A program made the position numbers and the translations under genes. Source: Exiguobacterium sp. s146 (GTDB lineage: Bacteria > Bacillota > Bacilli > Exiguobacteriales > Exiguobacteriaceae). From it: a stretch of DNA of 64,000 nt. Where the stretch lies: positions 620,001-684,000 of the forward strand of contig NZ_JACSMA010000002.1 of the NCBI RefSeq assembly GCF_018618415.1, given 5' to 3'. Positions 8,061 through 15,739 of the stretch are shown one piece after another; the first letter of the stretch is position 1; each line of letters opens with the position of its first letter. Below the pieces are notes generated by a model. That model had not been told where the DNA came from, ran no database searches, and saw only the letters and a list, made by a program, of their open reading frames with translations.

Positions 8061-9182
8061 GTGATTGCGATCGGTCCATTGAACGTTCGACTCGATTTAC
8101 TGGCCATGATGGCCAGCCTGCTCATTCTCTACATCGGTTTAAAAAAAATCGGCTTGGCCGAAAAAGAACGAGACGCCGTCCTCGGTACATGGTTCGCCGG
8201 GTTCCTCGCTTGGAAAGGAAGCGCCATCGTCCTCGGGCTCGCCTCGACGGGCAGTCTCGCCTTGTCCCTCTATGCGACCAGAGGCACGTGGTCACTGCTC
8301 ATCGCCGCCGGTGTGATTGCATTCTTCGTGTTCCGGCTCGATGCTCACCTCCGTGGCTATTGGTTGTTTTCGGCCTTATCCCTTTGGTTTGCGACGACGG
8401 TCGTCGTTCCGAAATATGGGACGCTCCCGCTGCTTTCGTCACCGCAGCCGCTCCACATCTACATGGCCGTCCTCATCAGCTTGTTGCTCGTCGTGACGTG
8501 GCGCTGGATGCGGACACCGACGCTCGGGGCGTTGATTTGGACGGGAGTCGGTACTATCGCGATTTGGTTGATCGGGACTTATGTGACCGGCACGTTCGAA
8601 TGGTGGGGACTCATCCTATTCGTCGGGCTCTTCGCCATCGCCGTATATATGGCGCGGCCGTCTAAAAAGGCGGTCCAATACGGACTCGCCCTTCTCGTCC
8701 TGCTCGCCGTCATCAACGCCAGCCTGCCAGACGAGACGCCACGGCTCGAGGCGGACTCGTCTCAGACCGGGTTGAATATCGGTCAAATGCCGCCGAACTT
8801 CGAACTGAAGCGGACGGATGGGACGACGTTCAACTTGGAGGAGTTACGTGGACAGCGTGTCGTCGTCAACTTCTGGGCGTCATGGTGCCCGCCTTGCCGG
8901 GCCGAGATGCCGGACATGGCCAAGTTTGCCCGTGAACAAGACGATGTGACCATCGTCGCGGTCAATGCGACGACGAGCGAACGAGATGTCGCTGATGCCG
9001 AATCGTTTGTCGCCCCATATGAAGACGCGTTCGAGGTCGTCTATGACGAGAACGGGATTGTCGGGGATGCGTACCGGATTCAAGCGATGCCGACGACGTA
9101 CGTCCTCGATGAAGATGGCGTCATCGTTGCCAAGCAGTTCGGGGCGATTGACCACGCCTGGCTTAAAACCCATACCGATTAA
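8061..9182 (+). CDS. Polytopic membrane protein with C-terminal TlpA/ResA-like thioredoxin domain
   Basis: A 373-residue protein. The first ~220 residues contain six or seven hydrophobic segments that I do not assign to a family. Residues ~236-373 are a TlpA/ResA-type thioredoxin domain with VNFWASWCPPCRAEM (Cys276, Cys279) and the cis-proline loop AMPTTYVLD. The hydrophobic part would place the thioredoxin domain outside the membrane, where it could reduce disulfides in exported proteins or cytochrome c. The GTG start at 8061 follows an AGGAGGGATTGT ribosome site. The gene follows the sulfur locus but is separated from it by a terminator. Confidence 0.85.
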   Translation: MIAIGPLNVRLDLLAMMASLLILYIGLKKIGLAEKERDAVLGTWFAGFLAWKGSAIVLGLASTGSLALSLYATRGTWSLLIAAGVIAFFVFRLDAHLRGYWLFSALSLWFATTVVVPKYGTLPLLSSPQPLHIYMAVLISLLLVVTWRWMRTPTLGALIWTGVGTIAIWLIGTYVTGTFEWWGLILFVGLFAIAVYMARPSKKAVQYGLALLVLLAVINASLPDETPRLEADSSQTGLNIGQMPPNFELKRTDGTTFNLEELRGQRVVVNFWASWCPPCRAEMPDMAKFAREQDDVTIVAVNATTSERDVADAESFVAPYEDAFEVVYDENGIVGDAYRIQAMPTTYVLDEDGVIVAKQFGAIDHAWLKTHTD

Positions 9183-9229
9183 AAAAAGGATTGGCTTTTC
9201 TCAATCGAGAGAACGCCAACCCTTTTTTG
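9181..9229 (+). terminator. Terminator after the TlpA-like gene
   Basis: An AAAAAAAGGATTGGC arm pairs with GCCAACCCTTTTTT, with an inner TTCTC/GAGAA stem. Confidence 0.85.
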
Positions 9230-9276
9230 TATCGCCGTCATTCACTCAGCTTTTTTTTGTATGCTTCAAATGCTTT

Positions 9277-9687
9277 CTAGCCTCGTTTTGGAGGTGTCGG
9301 GTCCTGTTGAATGGATAACCAGCCGATTAGACCGGTGACAAGCGAGAACAAGAATATTCCTAGTTGTGAAATCGACACCGATGCCATCCAGCGGTCAATG
9401 ACGTGAAGGATGATATATGTACTCGCAATGTGTAGGAACAAGGCGAACACCCCTTTATGGGATTGGATAATTTCGAGCGTCTTCAACGCCTTCAAGCATG
9501 CAGATAGAAATAAGTTGGTCGGAATCTCTGAAATTCCATATATGAAGAAAAAGAGAAGCAGACTCCACAATGATTCATATTGTAGACCGAAAAGGTTCAA
9601 CATTAGAAATTCAAACGAAGTAAATACAATCAGTATGATTGAAACGATCAGCGTACAGATTAATATAGTTTTGATTCTTTTTATTAT
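9277..9687 (-). CDS. YrvL-like membrane protein with an apparent AUA start codon
   Basis: The frame encodes a protein with four hydrophobic segments. From the first in-frame ATG (9603) only 108 residues would be made, and that ATG has no ribosome site and falls inside a hydrophobic stretch. An AGGAGGGGG ribosome site (9693-9701) lies upstream of ATC-ATA-ATA-AAA-AGA, in frame, and adds a typical N-terminal anchor (IKRIKTILICTLIVSIILIV). The ATA at 9685-9687 has an 8 nt spacing and gives 136 residues. The length and the segment YGISEIPTNLF recall the YrvL family, but this is a weak recognition. No function can be inferred from its neighbours. Confidence 0.6.
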   Translation of the reverse strand: MIKRIKTILICTLIVSIILIVFTSFEFLMLNLFGLQYESLWSLLLFFFIYGISEIPTNLFLSACLKALKTLEIIQSHKGVFALFLHIASTYIILHVIDRWMASVSISQLGIFLFSLVTGLIGWLSIQQDPTPPKRG

Positions 9688-9723
9688 GATGGCCCCCTCC
9701 TGCTTAGATAGCGTGGCAAAACT

Positions 9724-9743
9724 AAAAACCGCCTAAGCGGTTC
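9724..9743 (-). terminator. Terminator of nfrA
   Basis: On the minus strand, AACCGC and GCGGTT form a stem with a TTAG loop, followed by TTTTAGTTTT. It starts directly after the stop codon. Confidence 0.75.
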
Positions 9744-10496
9744 TTAGTTTTGCTTTGAGTAACCTTGTGTCTTCAAAAAGTCTTTCACGTCGAGCCGGGT
9801 CGGTTTCGACAACATCCGTCCCATTTGTCCGGTCCACGTGTCGCTTCGTTGGTTCGACCCGCGTGCCGCATAGTAGTCGTGAATCGTCGCATCATACGCA
9901 TCGAGTTCTTGTTTCAATTGCTCGGTGTCGGCGACGTATGTGTTTTCGTGATAAATATGTTCGAGCGGGAGGCGCGGCTTCTGGCCTTCGACGTGCGCCG
10001 GAACACCGACGGCAAGTCCGAAGAGCGGTAATACCCGCTCCGGCAGACCGAGTACTTCCTTCGCGGCGAACATGTCATTACGAATCCCCCCGATATAGCA
10101 GATGCCGAGGCCCATCGACTCGGCGGCGACGACCGCGTTCTGTGAGGCGAGTGCGGCATCGATGACGGCGACGAGCAACTTCTCGTCCGTTTCGAGCGTC
10201 GCATTCACTTCGGCGTCCCGCAGTTCTCCAATCAACTCGTGTCGATACAAATCGGCGCAGAAGACGAAGAAGTGACCGTTGTCGATGACGTATTGCTGGT
10301 TACCAGCAATCTCGGCGAGTCGTGCTTTCTTCTCCGGATCACTTACCCCGATAATCGAATACGCTTGGATGAAGCTAGACGTCGATGCGCGCTGGGAACT
10401 CTCGACGATGAGTCGAATTTGTTCGTCGGTCAACGCCTCGTCCGTGAATGAACGGACGGAGCGGTGATTCAGTAATGTGTCGATGACTTGATTCAT
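9744..10496 (-). CDS. nfrA: NfrA-type NAD(P)H-dependent flavin oxidoreductase (nitroreductase family)
   Basis: A 250-residue nitroreductase-family protein, the usual length for NfrA. MNQVIDTLLNHRSVRSFTDE at the N-terminus contains the FMN phosphate-binding HRSVR. QRASTSSFIQAYSIIGV (about 35-51) and GLGICYIGGIRN (about 129-140) are further family motifs. These FMN enzymes reduce flavins, nitro compounds, quinones or disulfides with NAD(P)H. The start at 10496 is preceded by AAGGGGGATGCTTC; an upstream extension to 10604 is open but overlaps the next gene and has no ribosome site. Confidence 0.92.
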   Translation of the reverse strand: MNQVIDTLLNHRSVRSFTDEALTDEQIRLIVESSQRASTSSFIQAYSIIGVSDPEKKARLAEIAGNQQYVIDNGHFFVFCADLYRHELIGELRDAEVNATLETDEKLLVAVIDAALASQNAVVAAESMGLGICYIGGIRNDMFAAKEVLGLPERVLPLFGLAVGVPAHVEGQKPRLPLEHIYHENTYVADTEQLKQELDAYDATIHDYYAARGSNQRSDTWTGQMGRMLSKPTRLDVKDFLKTQGYSKQN

Positions 10497-10584
10497 GAAG
10501 CATCCCCCTTTTTTCTTATCTTGGCATAAAGGGAACGTTTCAGACAATGTTCGCGACTTCACTCCACTCGGCAACAAAGAACTT

Positions 10585-10797
10585 TCAATCAATCGGTTCG
10601 ACATTTGTTACAATCACTTCACTTTTTTCATTTAATAAAGGTGTGAGAGTACATCCTTGGGCAGACCAAGTATAGATATAGTTCACACCAGTTTGACGAT
10701 CCACCCATATAGAAATCATGCTTCCTTGTTCCGTAGTTTGAACCAATTTTTCGTCAAAGCGCTTATCTATTGGTTGTTTTGCCTTTTTATTAAACAT
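10585..10797 (-). CDS. DUF6440-family small protein
   Basis: A 70-residue soluble protein. The core ISIWVDRQTGVNYIYTW (about 28-44) followed by GCTLTPLLNEKSE matches the DUF6440 pattern (VD..TGV.Y.......G.TPL.....). An AAAAGGGAGCGATACGA ribosome site precedes the ATG. The function of the family is unknown. Its start overlaps the end of an apparently broken small gene by 31 bp, which suggests the two were once translationally coupled. The A+T content is higher than in the metabolic genes around it. Confidence 0.8.
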   Translation of the reverse strand: MFNKKAKQPIDKRFDEKLVQTTEQGSMISIWVDRQTGVNYIYTWSAQGCTLTPLLNEKSEVIVTNVEPID

Positions 10798-10947
10798 TCG
10801 TATCGCTCCCTTTTAAGTTTTTTGATAGCTGTCTCATCTGATTTTACTTTAGTCTTTATACGTAACGTATTTCCAATGGCTCTGACTGCTAAACTAGATA
10901 AAGCAACGGGCAACGACTTCAGCCTAAGTATAATCGGCTTATTCCAT
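10767..10947 (-). pseudogene. Small gene apparently frameshifted by one inserted base after its start codon
   Basis: An AGGAGGG ribosome site (10956-10962) lies 8 nt before an ATG (10945-10947) whose frame stops at the third codon (ATG GAA TAA). Removing a single G (10944) gives ATG AAT AAG CCG and opens a 59-residue frame that runs to the stop at 10767, starting MNKPIILRLKSLPVALSSL and ending in a basic tail. The frame overlaps the DUF6440 gene, as in coupled pairs. I do not recognise the protein. A sequencing error or a real inactivating insertion would look the same. Without the correction the only start in that frame is a TTG at 10913 with no ribosome site. Confidence 0.45.
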
Positions 10948-10976
10948 CAGAAAGTCCCTCCTCTCTCTAATATACG

Positions 10977-11010
10977 TAAAAAAAGCAGAGTGGCGTTCCC
11001 CACTCTGCTT
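10977..11010 (-). terminator. Terminator of katA
   Basis: AGCAGAGTGG (10984-10993) pairs with CCACTCTGCT (11000-11009). On the minus strand it is followed by seven T. Confidence 0.93.
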
Positions 11011-11016
11011 ACATAT

Positions 11017-12486
11017 TTATTCTGTGACTTGATTCAAGAACGGTGTGATATCGACGTTCAATTCTTTCGAGAGACGCGCGCCAAGGTCGCGGTCGGCCCG
11101 GTAGAAGTTGCAGATCAAGAGGAGCACCGTGTTCTCATGGCGAACTTCTTTAATGTGCGCCACCAAGTTGTTCACAAGTGTCGTCTTCTCTTCTTCCGAG
11201 TAGCGACGGTACACTTCTCCGGCTTGACCGAAGTCGTTCGTCTTCTCGATTTTCTGACGCCCGGCTACGCCTGTGAGCGGCTGCTCCGTCTCGATATAAG
11301 CCGCGTCCGGTTTCGGTGCGTCCTCGTAGCGGTTCGGCTCATAGTTGACCGTGCTCGTCTGTTGCTTGAACGGCATCGCGCCATCACGCTGGTTGTTCGA
11401 CACTTGTGCGAACGGGCAGTTGATCGGGAGTTGGAGATAGTTCGCACCGATGCGGTAGCGTTGCGTATCCGAATACGAGAACAAGCGGCCTTGGAGCATC
11501 TTGTCTTCAGACGGTTGAATCCCAGGTACGAGCACGCCCGGGTTGAAGCCGACCGATTCCGTCTCCGCAAAGTAGTTGTCGACGTTCTTGTTGAGTGTCA
11601 TCGTCCCGACGAGTTGATACGGGATGACATCCTCGAACCAATCTTTTGTCGCGTCGAGCGGATCGAAGTCGAAGTTGTCCATATCGGCCGGGTCGAGGAT
11701 TTGGACGTAAAGATCCCATTCTGGGAAGTCCCCTTCTTCGATGGCGTTGAACAAGTCGCGTGTCGCGTGGTTGAAGTCTTCGGCCTGTACTTTCGCCGCT
11801 TCTTCCATCGACAAGTTTTTAATACCTTGTTTCGGGACCCAACGGAGTTTTATGTACACCGTGTTTCCGTATTCGTTGACCCATTTGAATGAGTGGACCG
11901 ATGAACCGCGCATATGACGATACGAAGCTGGAATCCCTTCATCGCTGAACAAGTGGATGAGCATGCTCGTCGATTCCGGCGTGAGCGACATGAAGTCGAA
12001 GAAACGGTCCGGGTCTTGTAAGTTCGTGCGTGGGTCCGGTTTGAGCGAGTGGATCACGTCTGGGAATTTGATGGCGTCACGGATGAAGAAGACTGGCAAG
12101 TTGTTTCCGACGAAATCATAGTTCCCTTCTTCCGTGTAAAACTTGACCGAGAATCCACGTGGGTCACGAAGCGTCTCCGGTGAGCCGAGACCATGGATGA
12201 CGGTTGAGAAGCGAGCGAAAATTGGTGTCTCTTGTCCCTCTTCCTGCAAAAATTTGGCTTTTGTATATCGTTTCATGCTATTTTTAACTTTGAAGACACC
12301 GTGTGCTCCAGCACCACGGGCATGAACGACCCGCTCCGGCACGCGCTCACGGTCAAAGTGGGCGAGTTTTTCAATGAGTTGATAATCTTCGAGAAGTGTC
12401 GGGCCGCGGCGACCCGCTGTGATGGAGTTGGCGTTGTCCCCGATTGGGACGCCTTGGTTAGTAGTTAAACGACGATGTTGATCCAT
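11017..12486 (-). CDS. katA: Monofunctional haem catalase (small-subunit, clade 3)
   Basis: A 489-residue catalase of the length typical for clade 3. The distal active-site motif FDRERVPERVVHARGAGAHG contains the catalytic His55, followed by the distal Asn region FVGNNLPVFFIRDA. The proximal haem-ligand motif RLFSYSDTQRYRIG contains the Tyr ligand. It converts hydrogen peroxide to water and oxygen in the cytoplasm. GAGGAGGCAACAAT precedes the ATG. Two A+T-rich palindromic boxes upstream resemble PerR sites, which suggests peroxide induction. It is monocistronic with its own terminator. Confidence 0.97.
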   Translation of the reverse strand: MDQHRRLTTNQGVPIGDNANSITAGRRGPTLLEDYQLIEKLAHFDRERVPERVVHARGAGAHGVFKVKNSMKRYTKAKFLQEEGQETPIFARFSTVIHGLGSPETLRDPRGFSVKFYTEEGNYDFVGNNLPVFFIRDAIKFPDVIHSLKPDPRTNLQDPDRFFDFMSLTPESTSMLIHLFSDEGIPASYRHMRGSSVHSFKWVNEYGNTVYIKLRWVPKQGIKNLSMEEAAKVQAEDFNHATRDLFNAIEEGDFPEWDLYVQILDPADMDNFDFDPLDATKDWFEDVIPYQLVGTMTLNKNVDNYFAETESVGFNPGVLVPGIQPSEDKMLQGRLFSYSDTQRYRIGANYLQLPINCPFAQVSNNQRDGAMPFKQQTSTVNYEPNRYEDAPKPDAAYIETEQPLTGVAGRQKIEKTNDFGQAGEVYRRYSEEEKTTLVNNLVAHIKEVRHENTVLLLICNFYRADRDLGARLSKELNVDITPFLNQVTE

Positions 12487-12501
12487 ATTGTTGCCTCCTC
12501 T

Positions 12502-12553
12502 TTATAATCATTCTTACAAAATTAATGATATTAAAAGATAATAATTATTACAA
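12502..12553 (-). promoter_or_regulatory. Two PerR-like boxes upstream of katA
   Basis: TTATAAT-C-ATTCTTA (12502-12516) matches the Bacillus PerR box (TTATAATNATTATAA) at 13 of 15 positions counting the free centre. A second A+T-rich inverted repeat, ATAATAATTATTA, lies near 12539-12551. Katabolic catalases in Bacilli are classic PerR targets. Confidence 0.5.
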
Positions 12554-12593
12554 ATAAAACGCTCGAGCAATGCCCGGCGTTTTGCAACCGCTT

Positions 12594-13175
12594 TCAATCT
12601 TTACGTTTCTTGCGTTGTTCTTTGCGATGAATCTCCGTCACAAGCAAGGCTGCGATGATGCCCCCAAGCGATCCCGCGACGATGTCGACCATCGTGTCGT
12701 CATTCCCGTTCCCTTGCATCGTCGTGTTCAACACCAAATCCGATGTAAATTCATACATTTCCCATAGCGCCGCCCCCGCCATCGCGAAGACGACGATATA
12801 AACGAACACGAACCGCTTCGGCATTTCGAGCCGGACGTCCTCATCGAGTCGACTTAAAAAATCGAAGCCGAGAAACGCCAAGAAGACGCCGCTCAAGACG
12901 TGCAGAAACGTGTCCCACCATCCGTTCGAATACAGACCGACAATCGACCCCAAATACTGTGACGCGAACAAGAATAAGATATAGGCGACTTTCATTTTGG
13001 CGTCGAACTCGGTTTTGAACGTCTTCTCGAGGATGAACGGAATCAGGCCCGACACAATCCCCGCACCGGCGACGCTCGCGTCAAACCACGCTCCTTCGAT
13101 GATTGACGTGACGAGTATGACCGCCATGAACAACACGAACCCGAATTCCAGTAGACGTCCTCGTGTCCATTTCAT
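12594..13175 (-). CDS. Polytopic membrane protein (DUF2238/YjdF-like)
   Basis: A 193-residue protein with about six hydrophobic segments. The motifs WWDTFLHVLSGVFLAFLGF (about 86-104) and WEMYEFTSDLVLNTTMQG followed by NDDTMVDIVAGSLGGIIAAL (about 137-175) match the pattern of the YjdF/DUF2238 membrane family (D..LH..GG, E..EW, DT..D...), which has no firmly known function. The C-terminus is strongly basic (HRKEQRKKRKD). No ribosome site of usual quality was located before the ATG. It stands alone, with katA downstream. Confidence 0.75.
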   Translation of the reverse strand: MKWTRGRLLEFGFVLFMAVILVTSIIEGAWFDASVAGAGIVSGLIPFILEKTFKTEFDAKMKVAYILFLFASQYLGSIVGLYSNGWWDTFLHVLSGVFLAFLGFDFLSRLDEDVRLEMPKRFVFVYIVVFAMAGAALWEMYEFTSDLVLNTTMQGNGNDDTMVDIVAGSLGGIIAALLVTEIHRKEQRKKRKD

Positions 13176-13329
13176 CTCGTGCGCCTTCCTTCGTAAGAAT
13201 GTCTCATCTATCCCATTCCCGTTTCAACGACCGTTTCAACAACCCGGTCCGAAAATTCGTGCTTTTGTCGGATTCTTCCGTCATCCGTTTGTCCCATACT
13301 GAAAGAAACAAGTTGAGGAGGAACCACTC

Positions 13330-13743
13330 ATGCCAATTACCCCGTATCTCAATTTCAACGGCGACTGTCGCGACGCCGTCCTGTTCTATGCCGACGTCTT
13401 CGCCGAGCCCGCCCCAGACATCATGACGTTCGCGGCCAAGCCTGGACCGGACGGTGAACCGGTACCGGACGAGCTCGCCGACCTCGTCCTCCATGCCCGG
13501 CTGAGCGTCCACGGCACATCGCTCATGTTTTCGGACGCCATGCCGGACGGTCCGGTCACGTTCGGGCAGAACATCACGCTCGCCGTCGTGACCGACGACC
13601 TCGACGCCATCCGTCGCGAATTCGATGCCTTATCTGACGGCGGCCGTATCCTCATGCCGCTCCAAGAGACGTTTTGGAGCAAGGCGTACGGCATGGTCGA
13701 GGATCGATTCGGCGTCCAATGGCAATTCAGTCACGAGGCTTGA
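13330..13743 (+). CDS. VOC-superfamily protein, PhnB/YjdN-like
   Basis: A 137-residue glyoxalase/bleomycin-resistance-fold protein. It opens with PITPYLNFNGDCRDAVLFYADVF, typical of PhnB-like proteins, and has LMFSDAMPDGPVTFGQNI near 62-79 and a C-terminal FWSKAYGMVEDRFGVQWQFS, also typical. The PhnB-like group is usually annotated as demethylubiquinone-9-methyltransferase-related but has no known chemistry here. A TTGAGGAGGAACCACTC ribosome site precedes the ATG. It is followed by a strong terminator and an A+T-rich stretch that may be inserted DNA. Confidence 0.88.
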   Translation: MPITPYLNFNGDCRDAVLFYADVFAEPAPDIMTFAAKPGPDGEPVPDELADLVLHARLSVHGTSLMFSDAMPDGPVTFGQNITLAVVTDDLDAIRREFDALSDGGRILMPLQETFWSKAYGMVEDRFGVQWQFSHEA

Positions 13744-13750
13744 CCATGAC

Positions 13751-13783
13751 AAAGACCCCATGCTACTTGCGATGGGGTCTTTC
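13751..13783 (+). terminator. Terminator of the PhnB-like gene
   Basis: AAAGACCCCAT (13751-13761) pairs with ATGGGGTCTTT (13772-13782). It shares TTGCGATGGGGTCT with the hairpin at 14627. Confidence 0.88.
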
Positions 13784-13959
13784 GACTCTTTTTATGATTA
13801 GCAATATGATGGGGCCATGAATCAATGCTGAATTACTTGTGAACGGAGAAACAAGGCTGTAAGCAAAATGAGATAAAGATATTTGGTTCTCTATATCGCG
13901 TTATTAAACGAGGTATTGCGTATAAAGTGAAAAAACTTTCAGGGAGATGGGATAAACTC

Positions 13960-14508
13960 ATGAAAGAAGACAAACATGAACATTCAAATATTCCGATTTG
14001 GGCTTATGAGACTATTGAAATTGAAGATTCTAATGTACAGTGGGCACGATTAGGTCTACAAGAAACAAGAGAATTGTTCGACTTACTTTCAAAGTTTGAC
14101 ATCAAGGAGGCAGAACACATAGGTAGTACGTCCGTTCCTGGTCTACCCGCAAAACCGATTATAGATGTGATGATTAGTATCGAATCGTTTGAAAAAATCA
14201 ATGACATTGTTGAGACGTTAACGGTGCATGGTTGGCACTATGTACCACCTGAACTAGATGGACAATCCTGGCGCAGATTCTTTGTGAAAGTAAAAAATGA
14301 TAAGCGAGTTGCTCATTTACACATCATGAAAGTGACAGAAGGTCGTTGGGGAAAACAGATTGAGTTTCGAGATAAATTACGAGACAATCCTTCGCTTGTA
14401 AAAGAGTACGGACTTCTTAAAAAGCATTTAGCAAAAGAATTTCGTAATGACCGAGAAAAGTATACTCAGGCTAAAGCTGCCTTTATAAATCAAGTATTAA
14501 ACACCTGA
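13960..14508 (+). CDS. GrpB/UPF0157-family protein (nucleotidyltransferase-like fold)
   Basis: A 182-residue GrpB-family protein. EHIGSTSVPGLPAKPIIDVMI (split here as EHIGSTSVPGLPAKP and IIDVMI, about 47-67) is the family's nucleotidyltransferase-like signature (GS...D). RVAHLHIMKV (about 124-133) is a second conserved part. The reaction is not known; dephospho-CoA kinase fusions in other bacteria carry this domain. The start was set at 13960, 9 nt after GGGAGATGG, not at the upstream GTG. The gene is visibly richer in A+T than the genes on either side, and similar hairpins flank it, so recent acquisition is likely. Confidence 0.85.
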   Translation: MKEDKHEHSNIPIWAYETIEIEDSNVQWARLGLQETRELFDLLSKFDIKEAEHIGSTSVPGLPAKPIIDVMISIESFEKINDIVETLTVHGWHYVPPELDGQSWRRFFVKVKNDKRVAHLHIMKVTEGRWGKQIEFRDKLRDNPSLVKEYGLLKKHLAKEFRNDREKYTQAKAAFINQVLNT

Positions 14509-14583
14509 CTTTGGGGCACGGAAACACGAATTGGGCAAACATGCCTGCAGTAATGCTTCACTTTGAGCAGAGCCATCAATAAA

Positions 14584-14618
14584 AAAGAATCAGACCGCAT
14601 GTTGCGATTTGATTCTTT
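14584..14618. terminator. Hairpin downstream of the GrpB gene
   Basis: AAAGAATC (14584-14591) pairs with GATTCTTT (14611-14618). The T run is better on the minus strand (TTTTTTATTG), so it may act as a second stop for the leftward operon. Confidence 0.55.
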
Positions 14619-14626
14619 AACAGCTC

Positions 14627-14656
14627 GAGACCCCATCGCAATCGATGGGGTCTCAT
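14627..14656. terminator. Bidirectional terminator between GrpB and the yqeG operon
   Basis: GAGACCCCATCG (14627-14638) pairs perfectly with CGATGGGGTCTC (14643-14654), with a four-base loop. It ends the long leftward yqeG operon. Confidence 0.8.
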
Positions 14657-15382
14657 TTATTTCTGGGCGACAAAAAAGATTCGTTCTGCGTTCGGGCCCG
14701 GGGCCTGGTCCGTGAAGTCAGCGGTGACCGATTTCACATGGAAGCCGGCCCCGATGAGCCACTGCATATATTGCCCCGGCTCATACGTCCGCTGCTCATG
14801 TGTCTCCTCGACGCGCTCATACGTGCCATCCTCGAGGGCGACGAAGAACGTCAAGTCATGGACGACCGAGAGCGGTGCCTCGCCAGGGTCGGCGAACCAG
14901 ATATACGAGCAATCTTCTCCGTTCGAGGCGTACGTCTTCTGGTTGAAGAGCGTCTGCATCTTGTTCGGCGAGTGCACATCAAAGATGAACATGCCGCCCG
15001 GTTTCAATTGTTCGTACACCGCCTCGAACGTGTCGAAGACATCGGCCTCGTCCTCAAGATAGCAGAGCGAGTCACAGAGGATCGTCACGGCGTCGACCGG
15101 ATGTGGCAATTCAAGCTCTCGCATATCTTGTTGCCAGAGCGGGAGCGTGATGCCTGCCTCGAGCGCTTTCTCTTGGGCGACTTCGAGCATCGACTCGGAT
15201 AAGTCGAGCCCAATCGTCTCGTAATGCTCCGCCAAGCGAATCGTCGCCGAGCCCGTCCCGCATCCGACGTCAGCAAGCGATGCACCGTCTTCGACATGGC
15301 GACGCACGAAGGCGACCCAGTCCTCATACGGGGCATCTTTCATTAACTCATCGTAGACGTAGGCGAACCCTTCGTACGCCAT
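14657..15382 (-). CDS. yqeM: YqeM-like class I SAM-dependent methyltransferase
   Basis: A 241-residue methyltransferase starting MAYEGFAYVYDELMKDAPYE, the usual N-terminus of YqeM. Motif I is LADVGCGTGSATIRLAEH (about 41-58), motif II ends in GLDLSESM, and motif IV is VDAVTILCDSLCYL (about 100-113). The substrate is unknown. Its ATG overlaps the rsfS stop (TAATG), so translation is coupled. It is the last gene of the yqeG-type operon, as in Bacillus subtilis. The longer frame reaching 15421 is rejected because it would run further into rsfS. Confidence 0.9.
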   Translation of the reverse strand: MAYEGFAYVYDELMKDAPYEDWVAFVRRHVEDGASLADVGCGTGSATIRLAEHYETIGLDLSESMLEVAQEKALEAGITLPLWQQDMRELELPHPVDAVTILCDSLCYLEDEADVFDTFEAVYEQLKPGGMFIFDVHSPNKMQTLFNQKTYASNGEDCSYIWFADPGEAPLSVVHDLTFFVALEDGTYERVEETHEQRTYEPGQYMQWLIGAGFHVKSVTADFTDQAPGPNAERIFFVAQK

Positions 15383-15729
15383 TAGCCGACTTCTACTTCC
15401 ACGTGTGGCGCATCTGCCCACAATTTTTCAAGGTTGTAGTAGTCGCGGTCATCGCGATGGAAGATATGGACGACAACGTTCTCAAGGTCAGCGAGTACCC
15501 AACGTGCCGAGTCCATACCTTCGAATTTGTGGAGCGGGAGCTCATGCTCGCCGGCCACGTCTTTGATTTCGCGCGCGATCGCTTGGACTTGCTTCTCTGA
15601 GTTACCGTGGCAGATGACGAAATAATCTGCGACCGGTGAGATGCCTTCCATGTCGAGGACGACGATATCTTCGGCACGCTTATCGTCAGCGGCCTTCACG
15701 ATCAATTCTAATTCTTCTTTTACAGTCAT
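15382..15729 (-). CDS. rsfS: Ribosomal silencing factor RsfS
   Basis: A 115-residue protein of the RsfS/YqeL/Iojap family, full length. The conserved parts are DIVVLDMEGISPVADYFVI (about 21-39), followed by CHGNSEKQVQAIAREI, and ARWVLADLENVVVHIF near the C-terminus. RsfS binds ribosomal protein uL14 on the large subunit and blocks subunit joining when nutrients are scarce. The ribosome site TAGGAGGTACAGT precedes the ATG. It lies 10 bp after yqeK and overlaps yqeM by one base. Confidence 0.96.
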   Translation of the reverse strand: MTVKEELELIVKAADDKRAEDIVVLDMEGISPVADYFVICHGNSEKQVQAIAREIKDVAGEHELPLHKFEGMDSARWVLADLENVVVHIFHRDDRDYYNLEKLWADAPHVEVEVG

Positions 15730-15739
15730 ACTGTACCTC

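Noticed and set aside
9410-9736. Open frame of 108 codons on the plus strand opposite the YrvL-like gene
   Set aside because: The minus strand has a strong ribosome site and a membrane-protein profile. The plus frame has neither.
10657-11892. Long open frame (411 codons) on the plus strand opposite katA and DUF6440
   Set aside because: It is antisense to a clear catalase gene. Such frames are common opposite GC-rich codon-biased genes and it shows no family motifs.
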